A stretch of DNA of 53,232 nucleotides, from the NCBI RefSeq assembly GCF_018130215.1, contig NZ_JAFCKQ010000057.1, forward strand, positions 1 to 53,232, written 5' to 3'. Numbering within the stretch: position 1 is the stretch's first letter; every line of letters begins with the position of its first letter. Below are positions 7,954-16,398 of this stretch, piece by piece. A program made the translations under genes and the position numbers. Source of the stretch: Bradyrhizobium jicamae (GTDB lineage Bacteria > Pseudomonadota > Alphaproteobacteria > Rhizobiales > Xanthobacteraceae). The notes under the pieces are model-generated. The model searched no databases and was not told the DNA's origin. It saw only the letters and a program-made list of their open reading frames with translations.

Positions 7954-8427
7954 TTACTTCTGCGGCGCGGGCAACTCGACGCCGAAAAATTCGAACGCGG
8001 AGTCGCCATTGGTCCAGCCGTGCAGCGTATTCGGCTGAAACACGATCACATCGTCCGGCTTGTAGGTGATCTCGCCGATCTGCGCGCCGCCCTTGTCGTT
8101 CAGGGACAGCTTCCCGGCTCCGCTGATGACATAGAGAATGTAGGGCAGCGGTCCCTCGTGAACGGCAATCGATCCCTTGGCGTCGACGTGCCCGCGCATC
8201 ACGTGGGTCGCCGCGCCCGGCAGTTCGTAGAGCTTTCCATAGTCGAACCCCTGGTTCGGCTTGCCGTCGGGCATGGCCGGCACGGCGGCGAGCGCGGCGG
8301 CGTCCTTCTTCACGGCGACTGCCTTGCCTCCCTCGCCGTTCTCGATGACGTAGATGCCGCCGGCGTATGCCGGAGCGGTGACGGCGATCGCAATCAGCGA
8401 CGCCGCAGCACAAATGAGACCACGCAT
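7954..8427 (-). CDS. Exported cupin-domain protein
   Basis: 157 residues. Start placed at the ATG 8425-8427 because GGGAGGAAGAG precedes it and it begins a signal peptide (MRGLICAAASLIAIAVTAPA, cleavage near YAGG). The mature part is a single cupin barrel: HVMRGHVDAKGSIAVHEGPL in the first motif region and VFQPNTLHGWTNGDSAFEFF in the second, with His residues placed to bind metal. Such periplasmic cupins are of unknown substrate. It lies 33 bp upstream of the GST gene and about 100 bp downstream of the monooxygenase gene. Confidence 0.75.
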   Translation of the reverse strand: MRGLICAAASLIAIAVTAPAYAGGIYVIENGEGGKAVAVKKDAAALAAVPAMPDGKPNQGFDYGKLYELPGAATHVMRGHVDAKGSIAVHEGPLPYILYVISGAGKLSLNDKGGAQIGEITYKPDDVIVFQPNTLHGWTNGDSAFEFFGVELPAPQK

Positions 8428-8528
8428 CTCTTCCTCCCTGTTGATTGCTTCTGTTTTCAAGTCACGGTCGAACGCTCTCGGGCCGCTGCGAGGCAGCGAC
8501 CCGCCGACAGTGCGCAGAGGCCTCCGGG

Positions 8529-8924
8529 TCAGCCTCCGGTCCGCGCATCCAGGAACAGCTGCGTGAACGGCTTGGCGAGGACAGGCTCGAGCTTCGGCAC
8601 GATGGCCTTGATGTCGGGCGTGACCATATGGGCGTCGAGTGCAGCCTTGTCCTTCCAGCGCTCGAAGGTCAGGAAGCGGCCCGGCTCGCCGATGACTTCC
8701 ATCAGCGTGTAGACCAGACACCCCGGCTCCTTGGCCGACGTTTCGGCAAAGGGAACGAGCAAGGCGCGGAGGTCATCCGCCTTCTCCTTCTTCGATACGA
8801 TTTCCGCGATCACGAAGTAGCCGCTCTGTCCTGCGGCCTCCGCCACTGAAGCCGCGAAAAGCGCGGCCGCCACGCCACCAACGGCGGCAGTCCCCACGAA
8901 TGCACGGCGATCCATGTCCGACAT
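8529..8924 (-). CDS. Tat-exported putative quinol monooxygenase (ABM domain)
   Basis: 131 residues. The ATG at 8922-8924 follows GGGGAGGA. The N-terminus MSDMDRRAFVGTAAVGGVAA has a twin-arginine motif followed by a hydrophobic region, so export folded by the Tat system is likely. The remainder is an antibiotic-biosynthesis-monooxygenase fold: FVIAEIVSKKEKADDLRALL, EPGCLVYTLMEVIGEPGRFL, FERWKDKAALDAHMVTP. Cytosolic relatives such as YgiN oxidise quinols; a Tat-exported version is less usual. It heads the set cupin-GST and is divergent from an OhrR-like regulator, so it may be induced by oxidants or quinones. Confidence 0.8.
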   Translation of the reverse strand: MSDMDRRAFVGTAAVGGVAAALFAASVAEAAGQSGYFVIAEIVSKKEKADDLRALLVPFAETSAKEPGCLVYTLMEVIGEPGRFLTFERWKDKAALDAHMVTPDIKAIVPKLEPVLAKPFTQLFLDARTGG

Positions 8925-9045
8925 GGCATTTCCTCCCCTCATGGCTTGTTTTCATTTGCAGATCCGGCAGCTCACGACGCTGCCGGCCGAACACCTCATT
9001 TCAATGAGGTACAAATACTTTGCACACAAAATAATAAGAGTCAAA

Positions 9046-9066
9046 CATTGGTGATATGATACAATG
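9046..9066. promoter_or_regulatory. Candidate MarR-family operator
   Basis: CATTG-N11-CAATG spans 9046-9066 in an AT-rich patch between the divergent monooxygenase (start 8924) and MarR (start 9162) genes. ATTG...CAAT half-sites are common for MarR/OhrR operators. Only the outer five bases on each side pair, so this is a moderate candidate. Confidence 0.35.
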
Positions 9067-9161
9067 TAGCAACAGAAAATCGCGGCCGTGCGGCTTGGCT
9101 CGCGCGACGGCTAACGATAGGATTCGGCTCAGCGATTTGTTCCGCGAGCGGCCTGAAGAGA

Positions 9162-9701
9162 ATGAAGACACGAACCATGAACGCGCGACGCGATGCAGCG
9201 AATCGAACCGGCCAGAGCTCCATCGCCCCGGTCGAGATGCCGGGGCTCGACAATCATCTTTGCTTTGCGCTCTACGCGGCCAGCAATCACATGACGCGCC
9301 TGTTCGTGCCGTTCCTGAAGAAGCTCGGCGTCACCTATCCGCAATATCTGGTCCTGGTCGTGCTTTGGGAACGTGGAGCGCGAGGCGTTGGAGACCTGGC
9401 CTCGGCGCTGCAGATGGATCTCGGCTCGCTGTCGCCGATGCTCAAGCGTCTCGAAGCCAAGGGATTGGTGACACGACGACGGCAGGCCGACGATGAGCGG
9501 CGCGTGCTTGTCGACCTGGCGCCAAAGGGGGTGGCGCTTCGCCAGCGTACCGAGCAAATGCTGGGCGAGTTCTACTGCTTCCTGAATATGCCGCTGGACG
9601 AGCTGTTCGACCTGAAGGACCGGCTGCATCATTTCGTCAACTCGGCGGGGCCGAAGGAGACAGCGACGCCGCACGTCAAGCTGACAGAGCCCGCTTTTTA
9701 A
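9162..9701 (+). CDS. MarR-family regulator, OhrR-like (peroxide/thiol sensor)
   Basis: 179 residues. After a 27-residue variable leader the protein reads LDNHLCFALYAASNHMTRLF, the OhrR signature in which Cys34 corresponds to the peroxidatic cysteine. The winged helix follows (VTYPQYLVLVVLWERGARGV, LSPMLKRLEAKGLVTRRRQA, DDERRVLVDLAPKG). OhrR proteins repress peroxide-defence genes until the cysteine is oxidised. No ohr gene is adjacent; instead the divergent genes encode a Tat-exported monooxygenase, a cupin and a GST, so the target may be quinone or oxidant stress. A second in-frame ATG at 9177 is an alternative start. Confidence 0.85.
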   Translation: MKTRTMNARRDAANRTGQSSIAPVEMPGLDNHLCFALYAASNHMTRLFVPFLKKLGVTYPQYLVLVVLWERGARGVGDLASALQMDLGSLSPMLKRLEAKGLVTRRRQADDERRVLVDLAPKGVALRQRTEQMLGEFYCFLNMPLDELFDLKDRLHHFVNSAGPKETATPHVKLTEPAF

Positions 9702-9733
9702 AGCGCCGAAATCGCGCGCCGCCCTCCGCCAGT

Positions 9734-11026
9734 CTAAAGGCCGAGCCGGTCCCGCACCCGTCCCGTCAGCACGGCGGCGGTGACGCCGACCCGCCAGAAC
9801 GCGTGCATCGGCATCGGCTTGATGCCTGTCACCGGCATGTCGATCTCGGCCTTGTCGCCCTCGATCAGGCGGTGTGCGAGTTGCGCGCCCATTGCGGTCG
9901 AGAGCGCGACGCCGCGGCCGTTGCAGCCGAGCGAGACCAGGAGATTTTCCGCGGGCTCGTGCACATGCGGATAGTGATCGGGCGTGATGGCGAGGCGGCT
10001 GTTCCAGCCATGGGTCCAGCTGACGCCCCTGAGCTGCGGCCACAACCGTTCGGCATAACGCATGAGATAGGCGACGTCGGTCGGCTTGCTGATCCAGCGC
10101 ATCGGGCCGCGGCCGCCCATCAACAGGCGATTGCGCTGGTCGATACGGTAATAGACCGTGATGTGGCCGCTCTCGTAGAGCACCGGCCGCCCCGGCATGA
10201 TCGAGCGCGCCACCTTGTCGGAGAGCGGCGCGGTGCAGGCGATCGAGGAGAACACCGGCACGATGCTGCGGCGGAGCGGCGGCCAGAGATCATCGGTGAA
10301 ACCATTGGTCGCGAGCAGGACCTTGTCGGCATGCACCACTGCGCGCGGCGTCTCGATCCGCCAGCGGCCGCCGTCTCGCCGCAGCGACACGGCCGGTGTC
10401 TCGCCGTGCACGACGACTCCGGCGCCGATCGCAGCGCGCGCCAGCCCGCGTGCATAGCTGAGCGGATGCAGATCGCCGCCGCGTGCATCGAGCATGGCGC
10501 AGAGATAGCGGTCGCTGCCGGTCATCTCGCGCGTTGCTGCGGCGTCGAGCAGCTTCACCGGCATGCCGCGCGCGATGCATTGCCTGGCAGTCGCCGCGAT
10601 CGCCTCCGCGCTGGCCGCGTTGTAGGCGGCGCGCAGCGTGCCGTTCTGCCGCGCCTCGCACGGAATCTGGTAACGGCGGATCAGCTCATGGGTGAAGTTG
10701 GTCGTACCATAGGAGAATTCGATCATGCGGCGGCCGAGATCGGGGCCGAAGTCGGCCTCGATCTGATCCGGATCATGCTTCAGCCCCGGATTGGTCTGCC
10801 CGCCATTGTTCCCGGATGCACCCCAGCCCGGCTCCTGCGCCTCCAGCACGGTGGCGCGGACGCCCTGCTCGGCAAGATGCAGTGCGGTGGAGAGCCCGGT
10901 GAAACCGCCGCCGATGATCGCGACCGGCACGCTCTTGTCCGCAGTGAGCGGTGGCGTCGGCGTCGCTTCTACTGCGGTGTCGGCATAGAGGCTGGGTGGC
11001 AACGGCAAGCGGGCGGGTACATTCAT
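9734..11026 (-). CDS. FAD-dependent amine/amino-acid oxidoreductase (DadA/PuuB type)
   Basis: 430 residues. Start at the ATG 11024-11026 (MNVPARLPLPPSLYADTAVE). The dinucleotide-binding site VPVAIIGGGFTGLSTALHLA lies near residues 33-52, followed by VLEAQEPGWGASGNNGGQTN, the pattern of gamma-glutamylputrescine oxidase and related DAO-fold enzymes. A C-terminal GCNGRGVALSTAMGAQLA again contacts FAD. It would oxidise a secondary or primary amine or a D-amino acid. It lies 13 bp downstream of an amino-acid ABC ATPase, so the imported compound is probably its substrate. Confidence 0.85.
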   Translation of the reverse strand: MNVPARLPLPPSLYADTAVEATPTPPLTADKSVPVAIIGGGFTGLSTALHLAEQGVRATVLEAQEPGWGASGNNGGQTNPGLKHDPDQIEADFGPDLGRRMIEFSYGTTNFTHELIRRYQIPCEARQNGTLRAAYNAASAEAIAATARQCIARGMPVKLLDAAATREMTGSDRYLCAMLDARGGDLHPLSYARGLARAAIGAGVVVHGETPAVSLRRDGGRWRIETPRAVVHADKVLLATNGFTDDLWPPLRRSIVPVFSSIACTAPLSDKVARSIMPGRPVLYESGHITVYYRIDQRNRLLMGGRGPMRWISKPTDVAYLMRYAERLWPQLRGVSWTHGWNSRLAITPDHYPHVHEPAENLLVSLGCNGRGVALSTAMGAQLAHRLIEGDKAEIDMPVTGIKPMPMHAFWRVGVTAAVLTGRVRDRLGL

Positions 11027-11039
11027 GGGATCAGACCGA

Positions 11040-11771
11040 TCACAGCGGATGCAGCACGCGCCGCAGGAAGTCCTGGGTGCGCGCATGCTGGGGCTGGTTG
11101 AGGACGGATTTGGCGGCGCCCTGCTCGACGATGACGCCGCCATCGATGAACAACACGCGATCGGCTACGTCGCGGGCAAATCCCATCTCGTGGGTGACGA
11201 CGACCATGGTCATGCCGTCGTCGGCGAGCTTGCGCATCACCGCAAGCACCTCGCCGACCAGTTCAGGATCGAGCGCCGAGGTCGGCTCGTCGAACAGGAT
11301 CGCCTTCGGCTGCATCGCCAGCGCGCGGGCGATCGCGACGCGCTGCTGCTGGCCGCCGGAGAGTTTTGGCGGATGCACGTCGGCCTTCTCGGCGAGCCCG
11401 ACCTGCGCCAGCAGTGCGCGGCCGCGCGCGATCGCCTGCTCGCGCGGCTCCTTCTTCACATAGAGCGGGCCTTCGATGACGTTCTCGAGCGCGGTACGAT
11501 GCGGAAACAGGTTGAAGCGCTGGAACACCATCGAGACCTGGGTGCGGATCGCAACGATCGAGCGGTCGTCGCGATTGACGCGCGCACCCTCGACGCTGAT
11601 GTCGCCGCGGTCGTAGCTTTCGAGCCCGTTGATGCAGCGCAGGATGGTCGACTTGCCGGAGCCCGACGGACCGATGATGCAGACCACCTCGCTCTTGGCG
11701 ATCGAAGCCGTGATGCCCTTCAGCACCTCGACCTTGCCGAAGCTCTTGTGGACGTCATTCAGCTCGATCAT
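11040..11771 (-). CDS. Amino-acid ABC transporter, ATP-binding protein
   Basis: 243 residues; ATG at 11769-11771 overlaps the permease stop (ATGA). Walker A is GPSGSGKS near residue 34, the signature LSGGQQQRVAIARALAMQP, Walker B ILFDEPTSALDPELVGEVL and the switch His in VVTHEMGFARDVADRV are all intact. This matches the GlnQ/HisP polar-amino-acid subfamily. It powers uptake through the permease encoded at 11768-12421, and a single permease gene implies a homodimeric membrane domain. Confidence 0.95.
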   Translation of the reverse strand: MIELNDVHKSFGKVEVLKGITASIAKSEVVCIIGPSGSGKSTILRCINGLESYDRGDISVEGARVNRDDRSIVAIRTQVSMVFQRFNLFPHRTALENVIEGPLYVKKEPREQAIARGRALLAQVGLAEKADVHPPKLSGGQQQRVAIARALAMQPKAILFDEPTSALDPELVGEVLAVMRKLADDGMTMVVVTHEMGFARDVADRVLFIDGGVIVEQGAAKSVLNQPQHARTQDFLRRVLHPL

Positions 11772-12421
11772 TTGTGGTTGGCCTTCTTCTCGAAATGCCG
11801 AACCAGCAGGATGAGCGGAATGCTCATGGTGAGATACATCAGCGCCACAAGCGTGAACACGCTGGTGTTCTTGAAGGTCGATGACGCAATCAGCTTGCCT
11901 TGCAGCGCCAGCTCGGCGACCGTGATGGTCGAGGCCTGCGAGGAATCCTTCAGCATCATGATCATGATGTTGCCGTAGGGCGGCAACACGATCCTGACCG
12001 CCTGCGGCAGCACCACGCGGCGCATGGTGAGCCACCAGCCCATGCCGATGGTCTGCGCCGCCTCGATCTGCCCCTTGTCGATCGCCTCGATGCCGGCGCG
12101 GAAATTCTCGGCCTGGTAGGCCGAATAGGCGATTCCGAGGCCGATGATCGCGGCCTGCAACGCCGTGAGCGCGATGCCGAAATCTGGCATCACGAAGTAG
12201 ATGTAGAACAGCAGCACGATGATCGGGATGCCGCGGATCACATTGATCACGGAGGCACTGAGCCCTACGAAGAAGCCGATGCCGGAGACCCGCATCAGGG
12301 CCCACACCAGCCCGAGCACGGTCGACAGCAGCAGCGAGCCGATGGTGACGACGATGGTCAGCCAGACACCCTGCAACAGGATCGGCACGAACTCGACGGC
12401 GTCATGGAAGAACTTTTGCAT
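11768..12421 (-). CDS. Amino-acid ABC transporter, permease
   Basis: 217 residues with about five membrane segments. The N-terminal ILLQGVWLTIVVTIGSLLLS matches the His/Glu/Gln/Arg/opine permease family, and the EAA-loop contacting the ATPase lies around QTIGMGWWLTMRRVVLPQAV. It overlaps the ATPase gene by 4 nt and lies 41 bp downstream of the binding-protein gene, giving an operon of binding protein, permease, ATPase and oxidoreductase. Confidence 0.95.
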   Translation of the reverse strand: MQKFFHDAVEFVPILLQGVWLTIVVTIGSLLLSTVLGLVWALMRVSGIGFFVGLSASVINVIRGIPIIVLLFYIYFVMPDFGIALTALQAAIIGLGIAYSAYQAENFRAGIEAIDKGQIEAAQTIGMGWWLTMRRVVLPQAVRIVLPPYGNIMIMMLKDSSQASTITVAELALQGKLIASSTFKNTSVFTLVALMYLTMSIPLILLVRHFEKKANHK

Positions 12422-12462
12422 CGGCTCACGTCATGCGCGGTACAGGAGCGCTCAACCTCGCA

Positions 12463-13230
12463 TCACGACGCGCCGCTCTTCTGGCCCCATTTCTCGAGGA
12501 TCTTCGCAACCGTGCCGTTGGCCTTCAGCTTGGCGAGCGAGGCGTTGATCTTGCCGAGCAGCTCGGTGTCGGACTTGCGGACACCGATCGCGACCGTGCC
12601 GACGGTGACAGGCTTGTAGCTGTCGACCAGGCGAACGTCGGCGAAATTGCCCTGCTGCAGATTGTAGGCGAGGATCGGATAGTCGGCGAAGCCGGCCTTG
12701 AGGCGGCCGGCGTTCACGTCCCGCAGGATGTCCGGAATCGTGTCGTAGACCTTGACCTCGCTGAACAACCCGGTCTTCTTCAGCGCATCGACGAAGGCGG
12801 TGCCGACCTGCGCTCCGACGACAGTGCCCTTCAATTCCTCCTGCGAGACGTAAGCCTTGGTGTCGGTCTTCGGCACCACGAGGCCCTCGCCATAGGTGTA
12901 GACGGCATCGGAGAAGTCGATCACCTCCTTGCGTGCCGCGGTCGCGAACATCGCAGCCGCGATGATGTCGATCTTGTTCGCGGTCAACGAGGGGATCAGC
13001 GCCGAGAACTGCATCGGCTCGATCTGCACGGTGAAGCCGGCGTCCTTGCCGATCTCGGTGGCGAGATCGACCATGATGCCCTGGATCGAATTGGTCTTGG
13101 TGTCGAGGAAGGTGAAGGGGATGCCGGTTGGCGTCGAGCCGACCTTGAGGACCTGCTGCGCCTGCAACGGCGCGCTAGAGGTCATGGCGAGGACCGCCAT
13201 GGCGGCCAAGACGAGACGCTGAAAGGACAT
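12463..13230 (-). CDS. Amino-acid ABC transporter, periplasmic binding protein
   Basis: 255 residues. The signal peptide is MSFQRLVLAAMAVLAMTSSA with cleavage near LQAQQ. The mature protein belongs to solute-binding family 3: LKVGSTPTGIPFTFLDTKTN, GIMVDLATEIGKDAGFTVQI, and KIDIIAAAMFATAARKEVID. It captures an amino acid or related cation in the periplasm; the exact ligand is not readable. First gene of the operon and divergent from the HTH-cupin gene at 13393, whose product is the likely regulator. Confidence 0.92.
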   Translation of the reverse strand: MSFQRLVLAAMAVLAMTSSAPLQAQQVLKVGSTPTGIPFTFLDTKTNSIQGIMVDLATEIGKDAGFTVQIEPMQFSALIPSLTANKIDIIAAAMFATAARKEVIDFSDAVYTYGEGLVVPKTDTKAYVSQEELKGTVVGAQVGTAFVDALKKTGLFSEVKVYDTIPDILRDVNAGRLKAGFADYPILAYNLQQGNFADVRLVDSYKPVTVGTVAIGVRKSDTELLGKINASLAKLKANGTVAKILEKWGQKSGAS

Positions 13231-13313
13231 CGCAACACCTCCTGAGCTGGCCCGGGCGCCGCCTCGCCCGATGCTTCGAGCTTGTGGTTGCGGGCGACGC
13301 CGTTCCGGCCTAT

Positions 13314-13379
13314 TTTCACCAATATGAAATTGTGGTCACGAAACGACGAGCAATGCAAGCAATTTTCATGCACATGAAG
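13314..13379. promoter_or_regulatory. Two operator-like dyads TTTCA-N6-TGAAA/G, 50 bp apart
   Basis: TTTCA-N6-TGAAA lies at 13314-13329 and TTTCA-N6-TGAAG at 13364-13379. Their start-to-start distance is exactly 50 bp, close to five helical turns, so both would face the same side of DNA. The first is near the binding-protein promoter and the second lies just upstream of the regulator start (13393). The natural reading is cooperative binding with autoregulation by the adjacent HTH-cupin regulator. Confidence 0.6.
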
Positions 13380-13392
13380 AAAGCGGCCTGAC

Positions 13393-14049
13393 GTGAGCGG
13401 TGGCAAGCGAATGCGCAAAGCGGCGGCAGGGCGGCCCGCGACGGCTCGCCGCGCCACCAAGAAGCCGGCCGAGCCGCCGGTGGACCTCGCGGTCGGCCGC
13501 CGCATCCGCGATCTGCGTCGCGGCAAGGAGATGTCGCTGGAGACGGTGGCCGCGCGCGCGGATCTCTCGATCGGCTTCATCAGCCAGATCGAGCGCGGCC
13601 TGTCCTCGCCGTCATTGCGCGTGCTGGCGACGCTGGCCGACGTGCTCGGCGTCGGCATCGCCGCATTGTTCGGCGCGACACCGAACGACGGCGGCACGGC
13701 AGATGGCGTGGTCACGCGCGAGGCACAGCGCGCCGAGCTGAAGCTGTGGCGCAGTGGGGTTTCCAAGCAATTGCTGAGCCCGGCAGGATCGGAGAGCCGG
13801 CTCAACCTGTTCCTGGTGCATCTCGAGCCCGGCGGCAGCACCGGCGACGAACTCTACACCCATGACGGCGAAGAGGCCGGCCTCGTGCTCGAGGGCGAGA
13901 TGATTCTGACCGTCGACGCCGAGACCTGGACGCTGAAACAGGGCGACAGCTTCCGCTTCGCCAGCCGCCGTCCGCACCGCTTCTCCAATGCGTCCGGCGA
14001 TACGAAGGCGGTCGTGCTGTGGGTGAATTGCGTGACGGCGGCGGGGTAG
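13393..14049 (+). CDS. HTH (XRE)-cupin transcriptional regulator
   Basis: 218 residues from a GTG start; an ATG at 13411 is an alternative, and neither has a strong ribosome site. A basic, low-complexity leader of about 30 residues precedes the helix-turn-helix VGRRIRDLRRGKEMSLETVA and LSIGFISQIERGLSSPSLRV. The C-terminal half is a cupin sensor (EPGGSTGDELYTHDGEEAGL, LKQGDSFRFASRRPHRFSNA). This PuuR-like architecture commonly regulates amine or amino-acid catabolism, fitting the divergent ABC transporter/oxidoreductase operon. The paired dyads between the genes are its probable sites. Confidence 0.88.
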   Translation: MSGGKRMRKAAAGRPATARRATKKPAEPPVDLAVGRRIRDLRRGKEMSLETVAARADLSIGFISQIERGLSSPSLRVLATLADVLGVGIAALFGATPNDGGTADGVVTREAQRAELKLWRSGVSKQLLSPAGSESRLNLFLVHLEPGGSTGDELYTHDGEEAGLVLEGEMILTVDAETWTLKQGDSFRFASRRPHRFSNASGDTKAVVLWVNCVTAAG

Positions 14050-14065
14050 CGCCGCAGTTTCTCCC

Positions 14066-14095
14066 CCGTCGTCCCGGCGAAGGCCGGGACGACGG
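14066..14095. repeat. REP-like hairpin between convergent genes
   Basis: CCGTCGTCCCGGC (14066-14078) and GCCGGGACGACGG (14083-14095) form a perfect 13-bp stem with a GAAG loop. It sits in the 78 bp between two convergent genes. The sequence matches a palindrome that I recognise as frequent between rhizobial genes. It may help end transcription from both sides, although no T-run follows. Confidence 0.6.
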
Positions 14096-14127
14096 TGGTT
14101 GTTACTGCGCTATTGCGCCGGGCCGCC

Positions 14128-16395
14128 TCAGCTCAACCCCGTCACCAGCTCCTCGATCCGGATCGGGAAGCGGCGGACGCGGATGCCGGTGGCGTGCCAA
14201 ACGGCGTTGGCGACGGCGCCGGCGCTGCCGGTGATGCCGATCTCGCCGACGCCCTTGATGCCGAGCGCATTCACATGCGGATCGTGCTCGTCGACCGTAA
14301 TCACGTCCATCGGCGGCACGTCGGCATTAACCGGCACATGGTACTCGGCGAGGTTCGCGTTCAGGATGCGGCCCGAACGATGATCCATCACCGCCTCCTC
14401 GTGCAGCGCGAACGACAGGCCCCAGATCATGCCGCCAAAGAGCTGGCTCTGGACCAGGCGCGGGTTGATGATGCGGCCGGCCGCGAACGCACCGACCAGC
14501 CGCGTCGCGCGGATCTGGCCGAGTTCCGGATCGACCTTCACCTCCGCGAACACCGCGCCATGCGCATGCATCGCATAGTGCGACTGCGCCGCGGGATCGG
14601 CCGCGCCGGTGCCGCTGGCGTCGATCTCGGCGAGGCCCGCGCGCGCGAGGATCTCGGCGTAGCTCTCGCTGCGCGTCTCGTCGTCACGGCGATGCAGCCG
14701 TCCCTGCCGCGCAACCACGCCGGCATTGCCGGCGCCGAACAGCGGCGAGCGCTCGTCCGGGGTCGCAAGCTCGGCGAGCCTGGCGATGACAGCGGCACCG
14801 GCATTGTGGATCGCGGCGCCGACGGTTGCGGTGTGCGCCGAGCCGCCGGCGATGCCGGCGTCGGGCAGATCAGAGGTGCCTGACCGGAACGTGATCTCGC
14901 CAAGATCGAGACCGAGGGCGTCGGCGGAGATCTGCGTTAGCGCAGTCCAGGCGCCCTGTCCCATGTCATGCGCGCCGCTCTCCATCACGCCGCTTCCGTC
15001 GGCGCGGATCACGGCGCGGGCATTGCCCTGGAACATCAGCGCGGGGAACGTCGCCGTGCCCATGCCCCAGCCGACCAGGAAGCCGTTCTCGTCGCGCATC
15101 TGCCGCGGCGCAAGCGGACGGCGCGCCCAGCCGAAGCGCTCGGCACCCCTGGCGTAGCATTGTCGCAGCGCCTTCGACGAGAACGGCTTTCCCGTGGTCG
15201 GCTCGACCTCGGCGTAGTTTCTCAGACGGAAGTCCAGCGGATCGATGCCGCAGGCAAACGCCATCTCGTCGATCGCGCTCTCCAGGGCGATCGAGCCGGT
15301 GGCTTCGCCCGGCGCGCGCATGAACAGCGGCGTGCCGGTATCGACGCGCACCGCCTCATGCGCGGTGCGGATCGCCGGGCTCGCATAGAGCGTATGCGAG
15401 GCGTCGGCGGCGGGCTCGTAGAAATCGTCGAAGCTCGAGGTCGTGATCCGCGCGTGATGATCGATCACGGTGAGCACGCCGGCATCGTCGGCGCCGAGGC
15501 GCAGCCGCTGCCGCGTCGATGCACGATGGCCGACCGGCCCGTACATCTGGCTGCGGCGCAGCACCAGATTGACCGGACGCCCGACCAGCCTGGCCGCCAT
15601 GATGCCGAGCATCTGCGGTCCCGACACCAGGCCCTTGGAGCCGAAGCCGCCGCCGAGGAACGGGCTGTTGATGTGGATATTGCCGGGCGGAATGCCCAGC
15701 AGCCCGCCGATCCTCCCCTGCGCGATCGCCATGCCCTGGCTCGGCGTATCGAGGAACAGCTTGTCACCGTCCCATACGGCGACGATCGCGTGCGGCTCCA
15801 TCGCGTTGTGATATTGCGCCGGCGTCTCATAGGTCGCGTCCGTCAGCTTCGAGGCCGCGGCGAAGCCGGCATCGATCTCGCCGTGAACGACCTCGGCCGG
15901 ATTGCCGATCCCGACCACGGGCGGCGCGTAAGGCTCGCCGGCATCGAGGCCGACGCGCGCGATCTCGACCTGGTAACGCGGCGACAGCAGCGCCGCACCT
16001 TCGGTCGCGGCCTCCAGCGTCTCGGCGATCACCACCGCGATCGCCTGGTTCGCGTAACGCACCTCGTCGCTCTGCAGCAACTCCATCCGGAAAGCGAACG
16101 GATTGCCCTTGGCGTCGGGATCTTCGGCGAGTTCAGGCTTGTGCGCCGGCGTCATCACGTCGACGACCCCGGGGTGGCGCTTGGCGGCGGCGACGTCGAG
16201 CGACTTGACGCGGCCGCGCGCGATGCAGCTCGTCGCGATGACCGCGTAGAGCATGCCGGGCGGATGGTTGTCGGCGGCGTAGCGCGCCTTGCCGGTGACC
16301 TTGAGAACGCCGTCGGTGCGGGTCAGCGGCTGGCCGATGCTCGAGCCGTGCCTGAGGTGGGCGGGGTCGCGGGTCAGGTTTATCTCTGGTGTCAT
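14128..16395 (-). CDS. Molybdenum-cofactor-binding subunit of an aldehyde oxidase/xanthine dehydrogenase family enzyme
   Basis: 755 residues. It begins with a domain reading GQPLTRTDGVLKVTGKARYA and continues with the molybdopterin-binding parts: GGGFGSKGLVSGPQM, MRAPGEATGSIALESAIDEM, AGGSAHTATVGAAI and GVGEIGITGSAGAVANAVWH near the C-terminus, where the Glu of GVGEIG is the conserved catalytic glutamate. It resembles the large subunit of E. coli periplasmic aldehyde oxidoreductase (PaoC/YagR). It would hydroxylate an aldehyde or N-heterocycle. It is the last of three genes, 3 bp after the FAD subunit. Confidence 0.92.
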   Translation of the reverse strand: MTPEINLTRDPAHLRHGSSIGQPLTRTDGVLKVTGKARYAADNHPPGMLYAVIATSCIARGRVKSLDVAAAKRHPGVVDVMTPAHKPELAEDPDAKGNPFAFRMELLQSDEVRYANQAIAVVIAETLEAATEGAALLSPRYQVEIARVGLDAGEPYAPPVVGIGNPAEVVHGEIDAGFAAASKLTDATYETPAQYHNAMEPHAIVAVWDGDKLFLDTPSQGMAIAQGRIGGLLGIPPGNIHINSPFLGGGFGSKGLVSGPQMLGIMAARLVGRPVNLVLRRSQMYGPVGHRASTRQRLRLGADDAGVLTVIDHHARITTSSFDDFYEPAADASHTLYASPAIRTAHEAVRVDTGTPLFMRAPGEATGSIALESAIDEMAFACGIDPLDFRLRNYAEVEPTTGKPFSSKALRQCYARGAERFGWARRPLAPRQMRDENGFLVGWGMGTATFPALMFQGNARAVIRADGSGVMESGAHDMGQGAWTALTQISADALGLDLGEITFRSGTSDLPDAGIAGGSAHTATVGAAIHNAGAAVIARLAELATPDERSPLFGAGNAGVVARQGRLHRRDDETRSESYAEILARAGLAEIDASGTGAADPAAQSHYAMHAHGAVFAEVKVDPELGQIRATRLVGAFAAGRIINPRLVQSQLFGGMIWGLSFALHEEAVMDHRSGRILNANLAEYHVPVNADVPPMDVITVDEHDPHVNALGIKGVGEIGITGSAGAVANAVWHATGIRVRRFPIRIEELVTGLS

Positions 16396-16398
16396 GCG

